43,301 nucleotides of DNA from Planctomycetota bacterium (GTDB lineage: Bacteria; Planctomycetota; Planctomycetia; Gemmatales; Gemmataceae): NCBI GenBank assembly GCA_016195405.1, contig JACPZP010000061.1:1-43301 (forward strand), given 5' to 3'. Positions 23,839 through 31,359 of this stretch are shown here, piece after piece. Every line of letters starts with the position of its first letter. Within the stretch, counting starts at the first letter, position 1. The notes beneath the pieces were generated by a model that saw nothing but the letters and a program-made list of their open reading frames with translations, ran no database searches and was not told the DNA's origin. The position numbers and the translations under genes were made by a program.

Positions 23839-23968
23839 TGAACAAACGACTTATGGATTGGATCTTCGGCTATCCTAACCCGCCGGCATTGCCGTTGCGA
23901 TTAGTAAGACCGGAGGTTCGCTTGAAACCTCGAGAATTCACGCGTTAGGGCGCTACAAGGAGAATGCA

Positions 23969-24628
23969 ATGAGGAAGTCCATTCTGGGTCTGATGCTGGC
24001 GGCGGCTGCGGTTGTTCTTTTGCTTGGCGGCGATGCAATGGCTCAACGCGGCGGCCGAGGTCGCAGCGGCGGCCACCGGCCAGGCGGAGGACAGCAACAC
24101 AAGCCTCACCACAAACCTCATCACCAACCTCATCACCAGAAACAGGGCGGCGGGGGCGGCGACGGCGGTGGCAGTGAGGCGCCGGGCGGTGATGAGGCGC
24201 CGAGCGGCACCGAAGCGCCGAGCGGCGGTGAAGTCGTCACCGAATCCGAAGCGACCGAGACCGCTACTGCAACGGCCGACTATTTCGACGAAAAGTACCT
24301 TACGATCCGCAACAGCACCGCGCAGAAGGTTCGGTTCTTTGTGCTCATCTACACCGAAGACGAAGGCAGTTGGGTTTGGGTCCCCGGCACACCCGGCAAG
24401 ACGAAGAAAGCGCTTAGCGTAGACCTCGAACCGGGCAAATCCATGAAGCTGCAAATGGACAACGAACCGGTCGCCGCCCAGAAGATCCGCATTTGGGCCA
24501 AAGGCGCCGACAAGGCCTGGAACCAATACCGCAACACCGACCTCTACCTGGTCGAGCTGGATGCCACGGGCGAGCGCCGCTACCAAGCCGCCGACGTGGC
24601 CACTTACGTCTTCGACCTGAAAGAATGA
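23969..24628 (+). CDS. Secreted His/Gly-rich protein with C-terminal beta domain
   Basis: A 219-residue protein from ATG 23969 with AGGAGA upstream. Signal peptide residues 1-25 end in AMA. Residues about 26-68 are a low-complexity Gly/His/Gln stretch (HKPHHKPHHQPHHQKQ), likely able to bind divalent metals. Residues 70-102 are an acidic Ser/Thr/Glu stretch with repeats of EAPSG. The folded part (104-219) starts YFDEKYLTIRNSTAQKVRFF and contains GSWVWVPGTPGKTKKALSVD and DLYLVELDATGERRYQAADV, probably beta-rich. I do not recognise a named family. It forms a single-gene transcript ending in a strong terminator. Confidence 0.8.
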   Translation: MRKSILGLMLAAAAVVLLLGGDAMAQRGGRGRSGGHRPGGGQQHKPHHKPHHQPHHQKQGGGGGDGGGSEAPGGDEAPSGTEAPSGGEVVTESEATETATATADYFDEKYLTIRNSTAQKVRFFVLIYTEDEGSWVWVPGTPGKTKKALSVDLEPGKSMKLQMDNEPVAAQKIRIWAKGADKAWNQYRNTDLYLVELDATGERRYQAADVATYVFDLKE

Positions 24629-24669
24629 GCGACAGCGAGTGATCGGCAGCGGCTTGACTCCCCGCAGCG

Positions 24670-24705
24670 AATCCCTGGGCGCCGCAAGGCCCCAGGGATT
24701 TTTTT
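24670..24705 (+). terminator. Rho-independent terminator after the His-rich protein gene
   Basis: A perfect 10-bp stem (AATCCCTGGG 24670-24679, CCCAGGGATT 24691-24700), an 11-nt loop and a run of seven T (24699-24705). It separates the His-rich gene from the following synthetase gene. Confidence 0.92.
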
Positions 24706-24853
24706 GCGTTCGCTGACAAGAAGCTTGGCTCGGCATATCATCCCCTTTGTTCGCTTCAAACCACGGATCGCGTCAAACCACGTCGCGCTTAGGTTGCGAT
24801 CACGTCGCGCCTACGCGGCGATGCTCGCCATTGGACCGACGGAGGCCCGGGAG

Positions 24854-27800
24854 ATGACCGACGTTTTCTCGCCAAGCGCCGCGCCAGCCGCCGCAGCGCC
24901 GCCGGGCCGGGAAACGCCGCGATTCTTGCACCAGTTCTTCGAAAAACAGGCAAGCGCCCGGCCGGATCAAATCGCCATCGTCACTCCGGGGCGAATCATC
25001 ACCTACAAAACAGTGGAAGAGTCGGCTAATCGATTGGCGCGCTACCTGCGCGCGCGCGGCGTCGGTCCGGGTTGCTTGGTCGGCCTTTTGTTGCCGCGAT
25101 CGACGAACGTCTATGTCGGCATCCTCGCCATCCTCAAAGCCGGCGCCGGCTATGTTCCGCTCGATCCGGATTATCCCAAGGAGCGCGTTTCTTACATCCT
25201 CAACGACTGCAAAGCGATCTTCCTAGTCACGGTCGCGGAACTGGTCGGCAAGGCCGAGTTTCCCGGTTCGGTTGTCCTTCTCGATGCCCAAGCGGATGAC
25301 CTGGCCAAGCTATCCGCTGATCGTTTGACGCCCGAGGAAACCGGCGTTTCGCCCACGGACATCGCCTACATCATCTACACGTCCGGCTCGACCGGCAAAC
25401 CGAAGGGCGTCGAGATCGAGCACCAGAGCGTCTGCAACCTCGTGCAGGTGGAGTTGGGGCTTTACGCCGTCCGCGCTGACGACCGCATTTTCCAGGGTTT
25501 TTCCATTGCGTTCGATGCGTCGGTCGAAGAAGTGTGGATGGCGTTCGCGCCAGGCGCGACGCTGGTCATTGGCACCAGCGAGATGATGCATGCCGGACCG
25601 GCCTTATCGGAAATCCTCACTGAAAATCGGATCACGTTCTTCTCGACGGTGCCGACGCTACTGTCGATGCTCGATGAGGACATTCCCACCCTGCGAATTC
25701 TCATCCTGGGCGGCGAGGCATGTCCGCCGGACCTGGTGCAGCGCTGGGCCAAGCCGACGCGGCGGATGTTCAACACCTACGGGCCGACCGAAGCGACCGT
25801 GATTTGCACGTCATGGGAATGCGTGCCGGGAAAGCCGGTGACGATCGGACCGCCGCTGCCGACTTATACCATTTATCTTCTCGATGAGAACATGCAGCGC
25901 GTGCCACCTGGAACGCCCGGCGAGCTTTATATCGGCGGCGTCGGCGTCGCCCGCGGCTACGTCGGCCGTCCCGACCTGACGGCGGAGCGCTTCATCGCGA
26001 ATCCGTTTTCGAATCTCGGCGCGCCGCCGCGTCTCTATCGCACCGGCGACATGGGACGCTGGACGACTGACGGCGAAATCGAGTATTTGGGCCGCGCCGA
26101 CACGCAGGTGAAGATTCGCGGCTTTCGCGTTGAGTTGAGCGAAATCGAGGCGGTGCTGCTTGAGTGTCCCTTGGTGCAAGCGGCGGTCGTCGCGGTGCAC
26201 ACAGACCCCGGCGGCATGCAGCAGTTGATCGGCTACGTCATCATCCGTGACGGCAAGGAACTTGAAGAGGAAGCGATCCGCTCGGTCTTACGCGCCCGAC
26301 TCCCCTATTACATGGTTCCCACGATTTTGGAGCCGCTCGCCAACTTTCCGACGCTTCCGAGCGGAAAAGTCGACCGCCGCAGCCTGCCGGCGCCGAGGCC
26401 ACGTGTCGCACCAATGTCGGACGATCCCAACCGCCAGGGGCCGCGCACCGATCTCGAAAAGCAGATCGCCGAGGTGTGGGAGGGCCTGTTCGCGCCGCGG
26501 AAGATATCGATCAAAGACGATTTCTTTCTCGATCTGGGCGGCCATTCGCTCTTGGCGGCAAGGATGACGTCACAGCTTCGTAAGAACTCCGGGCTGGGCG
26601 AATTGGCCGTCCTCGATGTCTACAAGCATTCGACGATTGCGTCGCTGGCGGCGCATGTGGAAAAGCGCCGCCAGGCTGCCGCCGCGAAAGCTCAGGATCC
26701 AACTTCGCCGTCGCCGGATGACGCCGGGCCGAGCCAATTTCATCCGATCTCGCCGCGGACCCATCGCCTGTGCGGGCTGGCGCAGCTACCAGCGCTCTAC
26801 GTCATTTTGGCGTCGGTGTCGTTGCAGCTACTAGTGCCGTATCTCACTTACACTTTGATGGTCGCCGCACGCCGTCCGATCCCTGAAACCCTGCTGGTCA
26901 GCTTGGCCAGCGCCATGGCCTCCTACCCCCTGATGTTACTCGTTTCCATCATCGTAAAGTGGGTGGTGATCGGCCGCTTCCAGCCCGGCTTCTATCCGCT
27001 GTGGGGAACTTACTACTACCGCTGGTGGTTGGTCAAATCGATCCTCGCGGTCGTTCCAAAGCGCTTCTTGGCTGGCACACCGCTCTTGAACATCTATTAC
27101 CGTCTGCTCGGCGCGGACATCGGCAAGAGCGTTTATCTCGGCACCGACGAAGCGCTCGCATTCGATCTCTTGCACATCGGTGACGGCGCCCATATCGGTC
27201 CCGAAACCAGCATCACCGGCTGCGTGGTGGAAGACGGACTTCTCAAGATCGGCCACATCGACATCGGCAAGAACTGCTTCGTTGGCGCTCGCTGTGTATT
27301 GCGGCCCGGCGCGATCATGTCCGAAGGCTCATCCCTCGAAGACCTCTCGTTGCTGCGCTCGGAAAATCGCATCCGCGCCGGCAAGAGACGCTACGGCTCT
27401 CCCGCGGTGCCGCTTTCGGACAACCAAGCGCCCGTGCGCAGCCGGGATTCCTTCCAGGCCAGCGCGACACGACGAATGCTCTTTGGCCTTTTCGCCGGAT
27501 TGGGCGTGTTCGCTTTTCCGGCGATCATCCTTGCCGCGATAGTCCCCGGCATGCTCTTCCTCGAAGCGCTTGCACGGTCCTTGAGAGGTAACTGGTACTT
27601 CGCCTTCATCCCGCTGGTTGCCATTTGGTTCGTTCTGCTCTTCCTGGGGGAGATCGCTCTCCTGAAATGGCTGCTGCTTGGAAGAGTCAAGCCGGGGCGC
27701 TACCCGCTTTACGGCTGGTTCCACCTCCGCAAATGGTTTATCGATCATCTGCTTGATTTGGTGCTTGATGTTCTGCTTCCCATCCACGCGAGCCTCTATC

Positions 27801-28993
27801 AGACGCCGTGGTTTCGGCTGTTGGGCGCCAAGATCGGCCGACACGCGGAACTCTCGACAGCCGTGCATTTCAGTCCCGACCTCATGACCGTCGGCGAAGG
27901 CAGCTTCGTGGCTGACAGCGTTTCTTTCGGCTCGGCCCGCGTCGATGGAGGCTACCTGACCATCGCCGAAACGCGCATCGGCAACAAGACATTCATTGGA
28001 AATAGCTCCCTGCTGCCGGGCGGAGCAAACGTCGGCGACGACTGCTTGATCGGCGTGCTGTCGACGACGCCGTTGGAAGTTGAGGAAGCCGCCCGGTCCG
28101 GCGTGACCTGGATCGGTTCGCCCGCGTTTGTCCTTCCCAGGCGTCAACAAAGCACCGAGTTCGCGCAAGAGCAGACCTTCAAGCCGACCACGAAGCTGCG
28201 AACGCAACGAGCTCTAATCGAAGCCATCCGCATTCTGTTGCCACTGTCGTGCGTCATCGCCCTGACATGCATTCTGATGAACGTGCTGGTTAGCCTTCAT
28301 CGCGTCGCGCCGTTGGCCGTTGTTTTGTTGGTGGCTCCGCTGGTGTTCGCCGCCTGCGGTGTGGCGGCCTGTCTCTTCGCCATCGCGGTTAAGTGGCTGG
28401 TCATAGGCCGCTATAAGCCGCGCGAGGCGCCTTTGTGGAGCCCCTTCGTTTGGGCGACGGAGTTAGCCTCCAATATCTGCGAATGGCTCGGCGACATTTA
28501 CCTGGTGCGCTATCTTCTGGGCACGCCGCACGTCTGCTGGTTTTTCCGCCTGCTCGGCGCCCGCATAGGCCGGCGCGTCTACATGGACACCACGGAAATG
28601 ACCGAATACGACCTGGTCGAGATCGGCGACGAGGTCGCGCTCAACGACACCTGCACGCTCCAAACGCACCTGTTCGAGGACCGCGTCATGAAGCTGTCCT
28701 ACGTCCGCATCGGCAACCGCTGTACGATCGGCGCCGGCGCCACGGTTCTCTACGATACCTACATGGCCGACGGCTCGTCGCTCGAAGAACTATCGCTCCT
28801 GATGAAAGGCGAAGTGTTGCCCGCCGGAACCGCATGGACGGGCATCCCCGCGATCCCGGCCACCAAGTCGGCGGAAGATGAAGTGTATTCAACGCTGGTC
28901 CGCGCGCAGCCTGAGGGCTTGCGAACCGTGGCGGCGAGCGGGGAGACGATGTCGCGAGTGCGGCAACAAAAAGGAGAAGCTCATGCTCGATGA
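24854..28993 (+). CDS. Poly-amino-acid synthetase-like NRPS: adenylation, carrier and three membrane-flanked hexapeptide domains
   Basis: A 1379-residue protein from ATG 24854, with GGAGG nine bases upstream; the frame is open further upstream but without a better start. Adenylation domain residues about 25-515: motif A3 at 171-186 (YIIYTSGSTGKPKGV), Asp221 of FDAS that binds an alpha-amino group, A5 NTYGPTEATV (308-316), A7 YRTGD (395-399), A10 PSGKVDRRSL with Lys505. The carrier domain has its phosphopantetheine Ser565 in DLGGHSLLAARM. There is no condensation, thioesterase or reductase domain. Instead there are hydrophobic segments (about 645-735, 873-945, 1122-1185), each followed by a left-handed beta-helix-like unit (about 745-850, 985-1095, 1225-1335) starting LLGA.IG. 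This is the layout of epsilon-poly-L-lysine synthetase, which polymerises lysine at the membrane. The product here is inferred. Confidence 0.9.
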   Translation: MTDVFSPSAAPAAAAPPGRETPRFLHQFFEKQASARPDQIAIVTPGRIITYKTVEESANRLARYLRARGVGPGCLVGLLLPRSTNVYVGILAILKAGAGYVPLDPDYPKERVSYILNDCKAIFLVTVAELVGKAEFPGSVVLLDAQADDLAKLSADRLTPEETGVSPTDIAYIIYTSGSTGKPKGVEIEHQSVCNLVQVELGLYAVRADDRIFQGFSIAFDASVEEVWMAFAPGATLVIGTSEMMHAGPALSEILTENRITFFSTVPTLLSMLDEDIPTLRILILGGEACPPDLVQRWAKPTRRMFNTYGPTEATVICTSWECVPGKPVTIGPPLPTYTIYLLDENMQRVPPGTPGELYIGGVGVARGYVGRPDLTAERFIANPFSNLGAPPRLYRTGDMGRWTTDGEIEYLGRADTQVKIRGFRVELSEIEAVLLECPLVQAAVVAVHTDPGGMQQLIGYVIIRDGKELEEEAIRSVLRARLPYYMVPTILEPLANFPTLPSGKVDRRSLPAPRPRVAPMSDDPNRQGPRTDLEKQIAEVWEGLFAPRKISIKDDFFLDLGGHSLLAARMTSQLRKNSGLGELAVLDVYKHSTIASLAAHVEKRRQAAAAKAQDPTSPSPDDAGPSQFHPISPRTHRLCGLAQLPALYVILASVSLQLLVPYLTYTLMVAARRPIPETLLVSLASAMASYPLMLLVSIIVKWVVIGRFQPGFYPLWGTYYYRWWLVKSILAVVPKRFLAGTPLLNIYYRLLGADIGKSVYLGTDEALAFDLLHIGDGAHIGPETSITGCVVEDGLLKIGHIDIGKNCFVGARCVLRPGAIMSEGSSLEDLSLLRSENRIRAGKRRYGSPAVPLSDNQAPVRSRDSFQASATRRMLFGLFAGLGVFAFPAIILAAIVPGMLFLEALARSLRGNWYFAFIPLVAIWFVLLFLGEIALLKWLLLGRVKPGRYPLYGWFHLRKWFIDHLLDLVLDVLLPIHASLYQTPWFRLLGAKIGRHAELSTAVHFSPDLMTVGEGSFVADSVSFGSARVDGGYLTIAETRIGNKTFIGNSSLLPGGANVGDDCLIGVLSTTPLEVEEAARSGVTWIGSPAFVLPRRQQSTEFAQEQTFKPTTKLRTQRALIEAIRILLPLSCVIALTCILMNVLVSLHRVAPLAVVLLVAPLVFAACGVAACLFAIAVKWLVIGRYKPREAPLWSPFVWATELASNICEWLGDIYLVRYLLGTPHVCWFFRLLGARIGRRVYMDTTEMTEYDLVEIGDEVALNDTCTLQTHLFEDRVMKLSYVRIGNRCTIGAGATVLYDTYMADGSSLEELSLLMKGEVLPAGTAWTGIPAIPATKSAEDEVYSTLVRAQPEGLRTVAASGETMSRVRQQKGEAHAR

Positions 28994-29477
28994 TTTCGCA
29001 TCACTGTTTGCCTTCAATCGCTGGGCTAACGCCAAGATGCTCGATGCTTGCCGCAAGCTGACGCTTGAGCAGTACGCTGCGGAACCGGCGCCGGGCTGGG
29101 GGTCGATTCGCTCCACCGTGTACCACATTGCCATCGTGACCGACGGTTGGCTGCGCGGGCTCATCAATGATCCGGATCAGAGCTTTCCAACCGAATCGGA
29201 AGTGCCAACCGTGGACGATGCCGGCCGCATCCTGGACAAAGCTTACGGCAACGTGGACGCAATCTTGCAAGGACTCAAGCCCGATTGGCTGGCCACGCCG
29301 CGAACCTTCAGCCGCCGTGGGCGAAGCGCGGTCTTGGCGCCGTGGGTGGTCTTACGCCACGTCGTCAACCACACGACCTATCATCGCGGCCAGGTCGCGT
29401 CCAAGCTCAAACGCTTCGGAATTCAGCAGCCCGAAACGGATCTGGTTTTCTGGGCGATTGAGCAAACGCCGAAATAG
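28983..29477 (+). CDS. DinB-family putative metal-dependent hydrolase/transferase
   Basis: A 164-residue four-helix protein. The metal triad of the DinB/YfiT superfamily is visible: His48 (TVYHIA), His130 and His134 (VVNHTTYHRGQV). The N-terminus FASLFAFNRWANAKMLDACR matches the first helix. The ATG at 28983 lies inside the last codons of the synthetase gene (11-nt overlap) with AAGGAG in front, so it is translationally coupled to it. Family members include thiol S-transferases and many of unknown activity. Coupling suggests a role in modifying, exporting or protecting against the synthetase product. Confidence 0.88.
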   Translation: MLDDFASLFAFNRWANAKMLDACRKLTLEQYAAEPAPGWGSIRSTVYHIAIVTDGWLRGLINDPDQSFPTESEVPTVDDAGRILDKAYGNVDAILQGLKPDWLATPRTFSRRGRSAVLAPWVVLRHVVNHTTYHRGQVASKLKRFGIQQPETDLVFWAIEQTPK

Positions 29478-29584
29478 CCTTGCAGATTGCTTCATTGGGC
29501 GTTGAAGCAATTTTTCGCACCTAACTGACGTTTTCTCTTTGGTTTACGGAAATGGTTTCAGCGCGGCGCTGGGACAGATACAAT

Positions 29585-29815
29585 CCGGCACTTTGCTGGA
29601 GCAATATGCCACTTCGCTGAAGCAATACGGCATGTTGCTGAAACAATCCGGCATGTTGCTGAAACAATCCGCGGCTTCGCTGAAGCAATACGGCACTCTG
29701 CTGAAGCAATACGGCACTTCGCTGAAGCAATACGGCACTTCGCTGAATGAATCCGTTACCTTGCGGAGCCAATATACCACTTCGCCGAATGGATCGGGCC
29801 CTTCCCCGAATGTGA
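29585..29815 (+). repeat. Array of about eleven 21-bp tandem repeats
   Basis: Eleven consecutive 21-nt units with consensus close to ACGGCACTTCGCTGAAGCAA plus T; units 3-8 are the most alike and the ends decay. A weaker unit may precede at 29564. Because 21 is a multiple of three, three frames stay open through it (for example a SLKQYGT heptad on the plus strand), but none starts with a ribosome site. I see no gene elsewhere in the gap 29478-29994. A diverged single copy lies at 30506-30526. Confidence 0.88.
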
Positions 29816-29994
29816 CGCTGATGGCTCCCAAAAAGCCGAGGCCTGGCCTTTCAGTCCGGAGGATCGACGACTTCGCCGCCGGCGCGAGCCGCTGCATTAG
29901 CCGCTGCATTGGCCATTTCGAGAAGTCGCGGGCAAGGTGCAGTCGAGGTTTACAGCAGCGGACATCATCGCGTGAGTGGAATGAACCTCACCGC

Positions 29995-30420
29995 CTAGCG
30001 AGATTTGCTGCGCCGCCAGCGAAAATACTCCGCCCAGCCCGATCCCACGGCGATCAATAGCAGCACCAGTGACGCTCCCCAGAATACGCTCATCGAAAAG
30101 AGGATCTGCGGCAAGAGCCGCATGAAGGAATGCGGATCGAATCGAAGCACCAAAACATATCCAAACCAACCGATGCCTTGAATCGCGAAGACGAGAACCA
30201 GCCAAGTCAAAACTCGCCTGCGCCAAGCGAGTGCAATGCCGATGCCGACGAACGACAGAATTAAGCAATAGACTGCGCCGGCAGTCAAGAACAAGATCGG
30301 CTCGACGTTAGGAGGCGATGCACCGCAGACAGTGCAGACCGTAAAGAACGCGGCGAGTCCCGCGAACAACAAAAGAGACGCGCGAAACGGACGAATGATG
30401 ACTGGCGGTTCGAGATGCAT
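29995..30420 (-). CDS. Four-helix integral membrane protein of unknown function
   Basis: A 141-residue protein from ATG 30420. Four hydrophobic stretches are visible (LLLFAGLAAFFTVCTVCG; ILFLTAGAVYCLILSFVGIG; TWLVLVFAIQGIGWFGYVLV; ILFSMSVFWGASLVLLLIAV) with a basic C-terminus (RWRRSKSR). I recognise no family. It runs opposite to the synthetase, DinB and transferase genes. It sits between the two occurrences of the 21-bp repeat unit. Confidence 0.6.
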   Translation of the reverse strand: MHLEPPVIIRPFRASLLLFAGLAAFFTVCTVCGASPPNVEPILFLTAGAVYCLILSFVGIGIALAWRRRVLTWLVLVFAIQGIGWFGYVLVLRFDPHSFMRLLPQILFSMSVFWGASLVLLLIAVGSGWAEYFRWRRSKSR

Positions 30421-30505
30421 CAGTGATTATACCCGTATCTCTCATTCGTTTGTTTCATGAACTAGAGGCACTGCCTGAAACGGATCTGTCGTTCATGCAA
30501 CGAAT

Positions 30506-30526
30506 CCGGCATTTCGATGAAAGAAT
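30506..30526 (+). repeat. Outlying copy of the 21-bp repeat unit
   Basis: CCGGCATTTCGATGAAAGAA plus T agrees with a unit of the 29585-29815 array at 17 of 21 positions. The neighbouring 20 nt are similar but weaker. It lies just before the phosphopantetheinyl transferase gene. Confidence 0.55.
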
Positions 30527-30571
30527 CCGCTAAACTGACGATGTATCGTTTCTGCCAGTGGGACTATTCTC

Positions 30572-31312
30572 GTGCAGTCATCGAAACATTGCAGCGCGCT
30601 ACCTACCGACATCGCTAAGCTGTGCCCCTCCATTCGCAAGGGAAAAGAAACGCATGTTTGGTTCATTTCCCTGAGCGCGGAAGATTTACCGTGGGCCTAC
30701 GTCATCCTGTCGCCCGACGAAAAGAAACGTGCATCGGCGTTTCGCGATCCGCAGCAACAGCGCTGGTTCGCGCAGCGTCATGCGGCCCTGCGGTGGTTGC
30801 TCTCTCAGTATCTCGAAGTCACGCCAAGCAGCCTGCGCTTCGAGACCGGACCGCACGGCAAGCCGCGACTTTGCGACGGCTCGTCGAGTTGGCTGGGCTT
30901 TTCTCTTTCCCATCGCGCGGGCATGGCAGCGGTCGCACTTGCGAATGAAGCGAACGTAGGAGTGGATGTTGAATGTGCAGACGAAGTCAGCGACTTGGAC
31001 CAACTCGTGAACGACAATTGCAGCGCCGAGGAACAACGGGCGATCGCGTCGGCACCTCGCCCAGAAAGAACTCGCTTGTTTTTGAGGCAATGGACGCGCA
31101 AGGAAGCCCTGCTTAAGGCGGTGGGAAGCGGGTTGAACTTTCCACCCAATCTCCTTAGTATTCCGGCCACCGCCGCCGAAACAATCCAAGGGCCGTTCCT
31201 GGGCGAGACCGGCGGCGTTTGGAGCATTACGTCCATTGACTCCGATGTCAATCACCTCGCATCGGTGGCGCTGCCGGGGATTGGATGGCGCGTTATTGCG
31301 CGAACGCTCTAA
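30572..31312 (+). CDS. Sfp-type 4'-phosphopantetheinyl transferase
   Basis: A 246-residue protein of the Sfp/Gsp/AcpT family, which attaches phosphopantetheine from CoA to carrier-domain serines. Signatures: GPHGKPRL (94-100), the serine-histidine turn FSLSHRAGMAAVAL (110-123), GVDVE (130-134) with Mg-binding Asp132 and Glu134, and WTRKEALLKAVGSGL (174-188) with Glu178. Length fits the Sfp subgroup rather than the short AcpS type. The best start I can see is GTG 30572, without a strong ribosome site; the first 25 residues may not be part of the protein. It is probably the activator of the carrier domain in the synthetase 1.6 kb upstream, on the same strand. Confidence 0.92.
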   Translation: MQSSKHCSALPTDIAKLCPSIRKGKETHVWFISLSAEDLPWAYVILSPDEKKRASAFRDPQQQRWFAQRHAALRWLLSQYLEVTPSSLRFETGPHGKPRLCDGSSSWLGFSLSHRAGMAAVALANEANVGVDVECADEVSDLDQLVNDNCSAEEQRAIASAPRPERTRLFLRQWTRKEALLKAVGSGLNFPPNLLSIPATAAETIQGPFLGETGGVWSITSIDSDVNHLASVALPGIGWRVIARTL

Positions 31313-31359
31313 AGCGGAGGCTTGGATCTGTAGCCGCTTTCCGGGGAGATGAGGTCTTC

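Noticed and set aside
23513..23878. Plus-strand frame of 121 codons in the gap after the small gene pair.
   Set aside because: No ribosome site and unlikely composition; the minus strand has more protein-like sequence here.
29585..29815. CRISPR array.
   Set aside because: Units are contiguous 21-mers with no unique spacers, and no cas genes are present.
29539..30060. A repeat protein of 173 codons read through the 21-bp array.
   Set aside because: No ribosome site, start in non-repeat sequence, and other frames are equally open; kept as a DNA repeat.
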